A stretch of 6,419 bases of DNA from NCBI GenBank assembly GCA_964581095.1, contig CAZONK010000195.1, forward strand, positions 1 to 6,419, in the 5' to 3' direction. Positions within the stretch are counted from its first letter, which is position 1. Each line of letters opens with the position of its first letter. This stretch comes from SZUA-230 sp964581095 (GTDB taxonomy: Bacteria; Bacteroidota; Bacteroidia; Cytophagales; Cyclobacteriaceae). Below, one piece after another: positions 1 to 5,537 of the stretch. The notes under the pieces are model-generated. The model was not told the origin of the DNA and made no database searches. It saw only the letters and a list, made by a program, of their open reading frames with translations. Made by a program: the position numbers and the translations under genes.

Positions 1-99
1 AAAAAAGGACTTAACATCGTAAATGGTGAGGTCGTTTATGAAGCAGTTGCCGAAACATTTGATCTTCCTTATGTAGATGTTGAAAACGTGTTGAGTTAA
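1..99 (+). CDS. ald: Alanine dehydrogenase, C-terminal end (partial)
   Basis: This is the 3' end of a gene entering from the left edge: an open frame of 32 codons ending in TAA at 97-99. The residues include GLNIVNGEVVYEAVAE followed by FDLPYV. This resembles the C-terminal tail of NAD-dependent alanine dehydrogenases, where a GlN-NG-tyeaVA pattern ends the protein about ten residues after a short hydrophobic strand. The enzyme reversibly deaminates L-alanine to pyruvate and ammonia in the cytoplasm. No catalytic or NAD-binding residue is inside the window, so the call rests on the tail alone. The related PntA-type transhydrogenase family is the main alternative. The gene converges on the minus-strand HsdR_N-like gene, with one base between the two stop codons and no hairpin terminator visible at the junction. 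Confidence 0.72.
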   Translation, partial: KKGLNIVNGEVVYEAVAETFDLPYVDVENVLS

Positions 100-100
100 A

Positions 101-541
101 TCATACAAATTCTGGAATATTTTTGATCCAACGAATATCCGGGGATTTTTCTAAGTCAGCACACAAGAAATCCAACCCATTAGAAACTACGACATACCTG
201 GCCTTTAACGTCTTGTTATACGAAGCAACCTGGTAAACTGCTTCTTTTGAAATTTTAGTTTCTGCTGACTTGCACTCTACCAGCAAAAATGGATTTCCTA
301 CACGATCAAATGTTACAATATCACTTCTTTTAAGAAGTTTATTGTATTTCAGACCGGTTTCAATTTTGATAAGAGACCGTGGGTAGTTTAAGTGATCTGT
401 GAGATAGTGGATAAAATGCTGACGAACCCACTCTTCTGGAGTGAGCATTACCAGTTTGCGGCGAATATCGTCGAATATATAGTATCCCTTGCTTGTTTCT
501 TCAATCCGGAATTTATAAGGAGGCAAATTTAGTTTTTTCAT
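101..541 (-). CDS. Orphan HsdR_N-like (type I restriction R subunit N-terminal domain) protein
   Basis: This 146-residue protein consists almost entirely of one PD-(D/E)xK nuclease-fold domain of the kind found at the N-terminus of type I restriction HsdR subunits. The visible pattern is an early acidic pair in TPEEWVRQHF (E36/E37), D74 in KRSDIV, the E89-x-K91 pair in LLVECKS, and a downstream QxxxY motif (Q104, Y108). Together these fit an intact metal-dependent nuclease site. There is no helicase, methylase or specificity subunit nearby, so this is not a restriction system. Stand-alone proteins of this kind are common in Bacteroidota, and their role is unknown to me; nucleic-acid processing or repair is an inference. 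The ATG at 539-541 directly follows the TAG stop of the upstream transporter gene, so the two are probably co-transcribed and translationally coupled. The stop TGA is at 101-103. Confidence 0.85.
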   Translation of the reverse strand: MKKLNLPPYKFRIEETSKGYYIFDDIRRKLVMLTPEEWVRQHFIHYLTDHLNYPRSLIKIETGLKYNKLLKRSDIVTFDRVGNPFLLVECKSAETKISKEAVYQVASYNKTLKARYVVVSNGLDFLCADLEKSPDIRWIKNIPEFV

Positions 542-1861
542 CTAAACCGCATTGTCAAAAGACACCTTGTAAGATTCGTCGATATTTCTCGGAATTGAGA
601 CGTAATACAGTAGTACGAGGCCGATAATAAAAAAACTTCCTAAAGCTAGTGCACTGTCACGCATACTTCCAGTCAATTGTTCTATAAATCCAAAAGCAAA
701 AGTTCCGAGAACGGTTGATAAATTTAGAGTAACATTATAGAAACTAAAATAAGATGCATTATCGATGGTATTTGATGGAATGAGTTTTGAATATGTGGCC
801 CTGGAAAGGGATTGAATCCCACCCATGACCAGTCCTACCGCGAATGCCAGAGCATAAAACTGGTTTTCATTTTGAACAAAATAGGCCATTACACAAACAC
901 CAATCCAAATGACAATCATCGTGGCAAGTGAAATTTTATTCCCCTTCAGTTTCGAAACCCTTGCAAATAAAATTGACCCAAAAATGGCTACAATCTGAAT
1001 AATAAGTACGGTCATAATTAATTTGCCACCAGATAATTTCAATTCCTTGTCCCCAAATGATGCTGCCAGATACATAATGGTTTGTACACCCGTGTTATAA
1101 AAGAAAAATGAACGAAGATATTTTTTCAGATCAGGTAATTGAATAAGACTGTTCCATACTTTCCTGATTTCCCGATAACCGTTAAGCAAATATCTATGAG
1201 ATATCTTTCCTTTTTTCTGACTATCTGGCATATACATAAATGTAATCTGTGAAAATCCAATCCACCAGACTCCAACTGTGAGAAAGGATATTTTGGCAGG
1301 TAAGCTACCTTCAACCAGACCGAACCATTCAGGTTTTTGTATCATCAGCAGGTTGAAAATAAGTAATAAAACACTCCCAAAATAACCATATGAGAATCCT
1401 TTGGCACTCACATTATCATATTGATCGTAAGATGCGATTTCCGGCAAAAATGAATTGTAAAATACCAAAGCCCCCCCGTACCCCACGCTTGCCATAATTG
1501 AACAAATAATACCAAACTCAATATTGCTACCGTCAAAGAAAAACAGGCCAATACAAGAAAAAGCCCCTATCCATGTAAACAATTTCATAAAAAATTTCTT
1601 CTTTCCCGAATAATCAGCAACACCTGATAAAAAGGGCTGCAATGCAGCGACCACTAAAAATGAAAGAGAAAGTGAATAGGAATAAAGTACTGTATTTGGC
1701 ATCGAAAATCCAAAAAACTGAACGATATCGGTCTCATTTGAAGAAGTGACACTATTATAATATACAGGAAATATTGTAGATGTTATAACCAGGCTGTAAA
1801 CCGAATTGGCCCAGTCATACACACACCATGCCCTGATTATCTTCGGATTGTTTAATTCCAT
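542..1861 (-). CDS. MFS transporter, UMF1 / Atg22-like family
   Basis: This 439-residue polytopic inner-membrane protein has about twelve hydrophobic segments, near residues 20-36, 59-78, 93-110, 115-137, 155-175, 190-210, 250-268, 280-300, 310-330, 335-352, 372-392 and 402-420. The N-terminal WCVYDWANSVYSLVI (residues 12-26) and the later GGIQSLSRATYSKLIP (347-362) are typical of bacterial relatives of the fungal vacuolar amino-acid effluxer Atg22. A major-facilitator motif-A loop, GVADYSGKKKF (80-90), lies between helices 2 and 3. Export of amino acids or other small solutes is a family-based guess; the substrate cannot be read from the sequence. The length is normal and the frame is intact. 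The ATG at 1859-1861 lies just downstream of the ExbB/ExbD operon terminator, so this gene and the HsdR_N-like gene probably form a separate unit. I found no convincing promoter in the 72-bp gap; it may lie in the end of exbD. Confidence 0.9.
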   Translation of the reverse strand: MELNNPKIIRAWCVYDWANSVYSLVITSTIFPVYYNSVTSSNETDIVQFFGFSMPNTVLYSYSLSLSFLVVAALQPFLSGVADYSGKKKFFMKLFTWIGAFSCIGLFFFDGSNIEFGIICSIMASVGYGGALVFYNSFLPEIASYDQYDNVSAKGFSYGYFGSVLLLIFNLLMIQKPEWFGLVEGSLPAKISFLTVGVWWIGFSQITFMYMPDSQKKGKISHRYLLNGYREIRKVWNSLIQLPDLKKYLRSFFFYNTGVQTIMYLAASFGDKELKLSGGKLIMTVLIIQIVAIFGSILFARVSKLKGNKISLATMIVIWIGVCVMAYFVQNENQFYALAFAVGLVMGGIQSLSRATYSKLIPSNTIDNASYFSFYNVTLNLSTVLGTFAFGFIEQLTGSMRDSALALGSFFIIGLVLLYYVSIPRNIDESYKVSFDNAV

Positions 1862-1870
1862 GTTGCAATA

Positions 1871-1902
1871 AAAAAGTCTTTCCTTAAATTGGAAAGACTT
1901 TT
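1871..1902 (-). terminator. Intrinsic terminator of the ExbB/ExbD operon
   Basis: A perfect 12-bp inverted repeat is present: AAAAGTCTTTCC at 1872-1883 and its complement GGAAAGACTTTT at 1891-1902, separated by a 7-nt loop. Read on the minus strand, the stem is followed by further T residues (TTATTG), as in a rho-independent terminator. It lies about 30 nt past the stop of the short exbD and ends 10 nt before the ATG of the MFS gene. A + strand reading also gives a stem followed by a T-rich stretch, but nothing upstream is transcribed in that direction. A smaller hairpin (TTGGT, 3-nt loop, ACCAA at 1921-1933) sits between the exbD stop and this stem. Confidence 0.88.
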
Positions 1903-1933
1903 CTTATTTTCTTTATCAAATTGGTTCTACCAA

Positions 1934-2392
1934 CTAGTAATCAAGCGTCATAATGGTCGTGTACATTAGCTTACGCGCATTGGCTTCACGAAGTTGCATC
2001 TGAACATCGGAAACGAGTCCCATTTTAACTTCTTTATCAACTTTTAAGGCAATAGTAATCTGGTCACGCTCAACCTCACTGAGTTTATCTTTCTCCTGGG
2101 TAACCCATAATACAATATCATCCGTACCAATAAAAACATCATTTGCCTGAATTACCGGTTCTGTACCAAACTGTTTTAGTTTTGGTTTCCCTACATAAAG
2201 ATAACTCACTAATGATTTACGCTGCAACTTACGCAATTCAGTAGCCCCCGGAATTCGTTGATGAACATTAATTGTTGTTTCACGCAAAACAGTTGTTACC
2301 ATAAAAAAGAATAGTAGCATAAATATGATATCTGGTAACGAGGCAGTGGGAATCTCCTGACTTGTATTCGTTTTTTTCTTAAATTTTGCCAT
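1934..2392 (-). CDS. exbD: ExbD/TolR-family biopolymer transport protein, short copy
   Basis: This 152-residue protein has a basic cytoplasmic N-terminus (MAKFKKK), one transmembrane helix at about residues 20-37, and a periplasmic domain to the end. The helix begins SLPDIIFMLLFFFMVTT. Its aspartate, D21, matches the invariant membrane aspartate that carries protons in the ExbD/TolR/MotB superfamily. The protein should pair with ExbB in an inner-membrane motor that uses the proton-motive force. It is the last gene of the operon, 12 nt downstream of the longer exbD copy, and is followed by a terminator instead of a tonB gene. The periplasmic part (about residues 40-152) shares only the general ExbD layout with the neighbouring copy, so the two are old paralogues and not a recent duplication. 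The start ATG is at 2390-2392 and the stop TAG at 1934-1936. Confidence 0.93.
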   Translation of the reverse strand: MAKFKKKTNTSQEIPTASLPDIIFMLLFFFMVTTVLRETTINVHQRIPGATELRKLQRKSLVSYLYVGKPKLKQFGTEPVIQANDVFIGTDDIVLWVTQEKDKLSEVERDQITIALKVDKEVKMGLVSDVQMQLREANARKLMYTTIMTLDY

Positions 2393-2404
2393 TTTTAGAT
2401 TTGC

Positions 2405-2962
2405 TTAATTTGAAGGTTCAGCAATTGAAATCTGCATTGGAAAATCCTTCCTGGCCAGATCATAAATTCTTCTATGTTCCGGATCGCCAAGGTCGGAGGC
2501 TATTTCTCTCCATCGATCATTTGTGACACCGGCACGACTTGCATACATATCATAGTAAGCCCCCTGAATTTCATTTAGCACAGTAATATATATTTCATAG
2601 GATGTTCCACGCGCGGCTTTATAAGAAACAACTGCTTCCTGTGGAGTATCTGAATAATCCGGATTCTTACCGAAATTCAAAACATGATCTTTTACCATCT
2701 GTCTGATTTTATGAGCATCGTTCAAAGGTTCATCTTCAACCAGCAATCTGTCTGCTGAATTTATCAATACCTTAAATATATTACGCTGATGTATATTTAT
2801 CTCGGGTTTATTTTCATCATCCGGCTTTGGTGGAAGAAGCATGCTAAGCCCTTTATCGTTTGCTATGGTGGTTGTTACCAGGAAAAAAATCAGTAACAAA
2901 AAGGCAATATCAGCCATTGGAGCACCATTTATTTCCGGGTTTCCTCTTTTTTTCCTTGCCAT
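2405..2962 (-). CDS. exbD: ExbD/TolR-family biopolymer transport protein, long copy
   Basis: This 185-residue protein has the ExbD architecture: a basic N-terminus (MARKKRGNPE), a single transmembrane helix near residues 16-35 beginning APMADIAFLLLIFFLVTT, and a long periplasmic part. D18 occupies the position of the conserved proton-carrying aspartate. Typical ExbD proteins have about 140 residues. The extra length lies in the periplasmic region, in the stretch DYSDTPQEA (about 102-110) and in a charged C-terminal tail of about 40 residues after YDMYASRAG (137-145). This tail is the clearest difference from the short copy. With two distinct ExbD proteins the motor could hold a heterodimeric ExbD pair, which is an inference. 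The gene starts with ATG at 2960-2962, 16 nt after the 3-TM gene, and ends with TAA at 2405-2407. Confidence 0.92.
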   Translation of the reverse strand: MARKKRGNPEINGAPMADIAFLLLIFFLVTTTIANDKGLSMLLPPKPDDENKPEINIHQRNIFKVLINSADRLLVEDEPLNDAHKIRQMVKDHVLNFGKNPDYSDTPQEAVVSYKAARGTSYEIYITVLNEIQGAYYDMYASRAGVTNDRWREIASDLGDPEHRRIYDLARKDFPMQISIAEPSN

Positions 2963-2978
2963 AATTTATCCAGATTAG

Positions 2979-3305
2979 TTAAGTTAATATATTCTTTATT
3001 TCGGAATATAAAATACCTACAACAGCGGTAAACATTAGAATATACATCGAAATTAATATCCCTCCCACCATTTTTGAAAGGGAAGAATTTACATTAAATT
3101 CTATATACTTGGCAGTAACTTCATCGGAAGCGATAATATATCCAATAAAATATATTGCAACTAGCATTCCCACTCCTGCTGCGGATTTTAGCAGACTTTT
3201 GGGATCTTCCATAATTGCCTGAACCAAAGGCATAAATACTGCAGCCAGGGCAGCAAAACCCAGTAATACGTATGTAAATTTAATACCTATATCTATAATA
3301 TCCAT
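2979..3305 (-). CDS. Small three-helix membrane protein of the ExbB/ExbD operon
   Basis: This is a 108-residue protein of unknown function. Three hydrophobic segments are clear, at about residues 8-28, 41-59 and 78-101. They are joined by short charged loops (MEDPKSLLK at 32-40; DEVTAKYIEFNVNSS at 61-75). There is no signal peptide, cysteine or recognisable catalytic motif. It is not an ExbB fragment: the GTVIGMIGAF-type motif is absent. The gene lies 35 nt after exbB and 16 nt before the long exbD on the same strand, so it is almost certainly translated from the motor mRNA. That position suggests an accessory or assembly subunit of the ExbB/ExbD complex, but this is inference from context only. 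Similar small hypothetical membrane proteins are, as I recall, found in the same place in other Bacteroidota. ATG at 3303-3305; stop TAA at 2979-2981. Confidence 0.85.
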   Translation of the reverse strand: MDIIDIGIKFTYVLLGFAALAAVFMPLVQAIMEDPKSLLKSAAGVGMLVAIYFIGYIIASDEVTAKYIEFNVNSSLSKMVGGILISMYILMFTAVVGILYSEIKNILT

Positions 3306-3340
3306 TCTTATAAATTTAAGAAATTGTCAGATTATCTAAA

Positions 3341-4180
3341 TTATTTGTTCAACTTATGTTGTACCAATATATCAACCAAAGAGATAGAAGCATCCTCCAT
3401 GTCATTAACCATGGCATCAATTTTTGATATAAGATAGTTGTAAAACAATTGAAGGATTACACCTACAATCAAACCGGCAACCGTTGTTAGCAGGGCCACC
3501 TTAATACCACGGGCCACAATCTGAGGAGAAATATCCCCGGCTGCTTCAATGGCATCAAAAGCGCCAATCATACCAATTACAGTTCCCATGAAACCAAGCA
3601 TCGGAGCCAGGGAAATAAACAATGAAATCCAAACCAATCCTCTCTCCAGTCGTCCCATTTCAACAGAACCATATGCAATGATTGATTTTTCCACCATCTC
3701 GATTCCTTCAGTCATTCGCATAAGTCCCTGGGTGAAAATTGAAGCTACAGGGCCTTTCGTGTTCTTAGTTACATCCAATGCACCTTCAACACCGCCTTGA
3801 TTCAAAGCATCCTCAACATTGGCCAGAAGTTTTTTGGTGTTGGTTGTAGAAAGGTTCAGTACGATTATTCTTTCGATGGCAATAGCAAGTCCAAGGATCA
3901 AACAAAGCAATACAATACCCATAAATCCCCATCCACCTTCAATGAATTTTTCTTTGATCTGCTGGTGAAACGAAAGCTCGCTTTCAACAGTGGTTGTAAA
4001 TGGATCTTCTACACTTGCAGGCTCCTCGGTTATTGTTTCAACAGGTGCCTCGGCTTCAGCTTCAACAAAAGTTGTGTCCGTTTGTTCTGTATCAGCGGTT
4101 TCGTCCTGTGCCACTGCCCACATTGAATTAGTAAATGATAAAACCGCTACTAATGTCAAAAAAGCGAATAATCGTTTCAT
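3341..4180 (-). CDS. exbB: MotA/TolQ/ExbB proton channel family protein with signal peptide
   Basis: This 279-residue ExbB/TolQ-family protein forms the proton channel of an inner-membrane motor with the ExbD proteins downstream. Residues 1-25 (MKRLFAFLTLVAVLSF onward, ending near WAVAQ) look like a cleaved signal peptide. Residues 26-65 are an acidic, Thr- and Glu-rich linker expected in the periplasm. Transmembrane helices lie near 86-105, 181-205 and 226-250. The signature APMLGFMGTVIGMIGAF (192-208) and the ISPQIVARGIKVALLTT segment (217-233) are diagnostic; T200 and T232/T233 sit where conserved channel threonines occur. I chose the ATG at 4178-4180 over an in-frame TTG at 4199-4201 because it places the basic residues directly before the hydrophobic core of the signal peptide. 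It is the first gene of a four-gene operon, 88 bp downstream of tRNA-Ser. Confidence 0.95.
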   Translation of the reverse strand: MKRLFAFLTLVAVLSFTNSMWAVAQDETADTEQTDTTFVEAEAEAPVETITEEPASVEDPFTTTVESELSFHQQIKEKFIEGGWGFMGIVLLCLILGLAIAIERIIVLNLSTTNTKKLLANVEDALNQGGVEGALDVTKNTKGPVASIFTQGLMRMTEGIEMVEKSIIAYGSVEMGRLERGLVWISLFISLAPMLGFMGTVIGMIGAFDAIEAAGDISPQIVARGIKVALLTTVAGLIVGVILQLFYNYLISKIDAMVNDMEDASISLVDILVQHKLNK

Positions 4181-4212
4181 AGTTGATGAGTTAAATCTCA
4201 ATTAGGTTTTTA

Positions 4213-4245
4213 TAATTATAAATTAACTAAATAATAAATTACAAA
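4213..4245 (-). promoter_or_regulatory. Candidate exbB promoter
   Basis: On the minus strand a TTTG (4242-4245) is followed after 21 nt by TATAATTA (4213-4220). This is a partial match to the Bacteroidota -33 TTTG / -7 TAnnTTTG promoter and also contains a TATAAT box. Transcription would start near 4206, leaving a leader of about 27 nt before the exbB ATG. The region is very AT-rich, so chance matches are easy. Read-through from the tRNA transcript is the alternative. Confidence 0.35.
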
Positions 4246-4250
4246 CTAAT

Positions 4251-4379
4251 GATTTCTAAAGTATTCCGCGGAGAGAGAGGGATTCGAACCCTCGGTACCT
4301 GTTTCCAAGCACACCCGCTTTCCAGGCGAGCACCTTCAGCCACTCGGTCACCTCTCCTCCCAAAACTTGTTTAGAAATC
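4251..4379. repeat. Perfect 10-bp inverted repeat flanking the tRNA gene
   Basis: GATTTCTAAA at 4251-4260 is the exact reverse complement of TTTAGAAATC at 4370-4379. The arms lie 8 nt beyond the 3' end and 12 nt before the 5' end of tRNA-Ser, so in the precursor RNA they could form a helix that closes the base of the tRNA. Pairing does not extend past 10 bp on either side. Function is inferred from placement only. Confidence 0.6.
4269..4357 (-). tRNA. tRNA-Ser(GGA)
   Basis: An 89-nt serine tRNA folds cleanly. The acceptor stem GGAGAGG pairs with TCTCTCC (six Watson-Crick pairs and a closing G-U), with discriminator G73. The D arm begins GACCGAGTGGCTGAAGG. The anticodon stem CTCGC/GCGGG (one G-U pair) encloses the loop CTGGAAA with anticodon GGA at 4321-4323, which reads UCC and UCU. 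A long variable arm, as required for class II serine tRNAs, precedes the T arm GAGGG-TTCGAAT-CCCTC. The 3' CCA is not encoded: the DNA continues CGG after the discriminator, so CCA must be added enzymatically. No U-tract terminator follows. Confidence 0.97.
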
Positions 4380-4386
4380 TAGGGCA

Positions 4387-4418
4387 CAAATAAATCATAA
4401 AAAATATGTTTATGCAAG
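4387..4418 (-). promoter_or_regulatory. Candidate tRNA-Ser promoter
   Basis: On the minus strand CTTG (4415-4418) and TTTATTTG (4387-4394) are separated by 20 nt. This matches the Bacteroidota -33 TTTG / -7 TAnnTTTG pattern except for one base in each box. The predicted start of transcription, near 4380, lies about 23 nt before the mature tRNA 5' end and right at the upstream arm of the inverted repeat that flanks the gene. Confidence 0.45.
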
Positions 4419-4466
4419 AATATTTTTGATTTTCATGAAATAGTAAAAATTGTACTTTACGTCTCT

Positions 4467-5537
4467 TCAATCCGTAATTTCACCTTTTAAGGATTGACCT
4501 AGTTGTATTTTAACAATGTTATCATTCAATCCTGTTCCCAACTGGTACATCAGTTTTGTGATCGCTGCTTCGGTGGAAATATCTTTACCACTAATTACAC
4601 CTGCATTTTGTAGTTTTTGAGAGGTTTCATATCTACCTTGGGTTACACGTCCTCCCAAACATTGTGAAACATTAAATATAATCACCCCCCTGGAAATAGC
4701 ATCAGCGATCATATCTATAAACCATGTATCTGTCATTGCATTTCCACTTCCAAATGTTTCCAGAACTACCCCTTTAATTTTACTGTCGAGCAAAATATTT
4801 TGAATGGTGGACTTGGCTATACCAGGATATAGTTTTAAAAAATTAACTTCACAATTCCACTCTGATGAAACACTAAATGTACCTCCATCTGAAAAGGACT
4901 TTATGTATGGTAATTTATAATTAATGACCACTCCCGACTCGGCCAATACCGGGTAGTTTTCTGATTCAAAAGCATCAAAATACATACTTTCAACTTTTTT
5001 TGCCCTATTTCCCCGAATCAATTTGTAGTTAAAATAGATGCATACTTCTGGTACAATGGCATCCCCGGATGGAGATTTTGCTGCGGCAATTTCAATGGAG
5101 GCAATAAGGTTTTCACGGGCATCCGTTCTTGGGGATGAAACAGGTAATTGAGCTCCGGTTACAATTACGGGTTTTTCAAGATTGTGTAAAATAAAGCTAA
5201 GTGCTGAAGCGGTATATGCCATCGTATCCGTACCATGGAGAATAACAAAACCATCAAACTGATCATAATAGTTGTCAATGATTTCTCCAAGTTCAGTCCA
5301 GTGCTCTGGTTTAATATTAGAAGAGTCAATCGGATGTTCAAATGACAGTACTTTTATAATCAAATTGAAAGATTTCAAACTTGGTATTTCATCTAAAATG
5401 TTTTTGAAATCATATGGCGTGAGCGTTCCGGAAATATCCAACCCCATACCGAATGTGCCTCCTGTATAAATAATCAGAATTTCTGCATCAGGTTCGAGTG
5501 GCGCTGCTGTATCAAGTTCAATCAGGTGATAGTTCAT
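4467..5537 (-). CDS. ansA: Type I (cytoplasmic) L-asparaginase
   Basis: This 356-residue asparaginase/glutaminase-family enzyme hydrolyses L-asparagine to aspartate and ammonia. The N-terminal nucleophile motif IIYTGGTFGMG (22-32) supplies Thr25. The second signature, ILHGTDTMAYTASALSF (99-115), supplies the Thr103-Asp104 pair, and the RGNRAKK segment (175-181) supplies the family lysine, most likely K181. The lack of a signal peptide and the overall length fit the cytoplasmic AnsA type. Cys293 in SQCLGG aligns with the cysteine of the allosteric asparagine site of the E. coli type I enzyme, so allosteric control is possible. I chose the ATG at 5535-5537; an in-frame GTG at 5586-5588 would add 17 residues lying wholly inside tatD and lacking family features. 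The start overlaps the end of the TatD gene by 20 bp, implying coupled translation. Stop TGA at 4467-4469; no strong terminator follows. Confidence 0.94.
   Translation of the reverse strand: MNYHLIELDTAAPLEPDAEILIIYTGGTFGMGLDISGTLTPYDFKNILDEIPSLKSFNLIIKVLSFEHPIDSSNIKPEHWTELGEIIDNYYDQFDGFVILHGTDTMAYTASALSFILHNLEKPVIVTGAQLPVSSPRTDARENLIASIEIAAAKSPSGDAIVPEVCIYFNYKLIRGNRAKKVESMYFDAFESENYPVLAESGVVINYKLPYIKSFSDGGTFSVSSEWNCEVNFLKLYPGIAKSTIQNILLDSKIKGVVLETFGSGNAMTDTWFIDMIADAISRGVIIFNVSQCLGGRVTQGRYETSQKLQNAGVISGKDISTEAAITKLMYQLGTGLNDNIVKIQLGQSLKGEITD

Noticed and set aside
101..541. A restriction-modification or other defence system built around the HsdR_N-like gene.
   Set aside because: No methylase, specificity subunit or helicase is nearby, and the neighbours are a transporter and a metabolic enzyme. 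The domain alone does not make a defence system.
1126..1314. A 62-residue minus-strand frame inside the MFS gene.
   Set aside because: It is an out-of-frame overlap with an intact transporter gene and shows no conserved motif.
4181..4201. Longer exbB using a TTG start at 4199-4201.
   Set aside because: It adds seven residues (MRFNSST) before a good signal peptide that starts naturally at the ATG at 4178-4180.
3549..4205. Three open frames on the + strand opposite exbB (3549-3800, 3797-4126, 3990-4205).
   Set aside because: They are antisense to a well-supported gene. Their proteins are low-complexity Ser/Pro/Val-rich or lack any recognisable domain, and no promoter is visible.
4431..4440. 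Palindrome TTTCATGAAA upstream of the candidate tRNA promoter.
   Set aside because: Such a short palindrome is expected by chance in AT-rich DNA, and no second copy or known operator match supports a regulatory site.
4443..4460. Possible terminator after the asparaginase gene (GTAAA / TTTAC stem).
   Set aside because: The stem is only 5 bp, AT-rich and not followed by a proper U-tract, so it is too weak to call.
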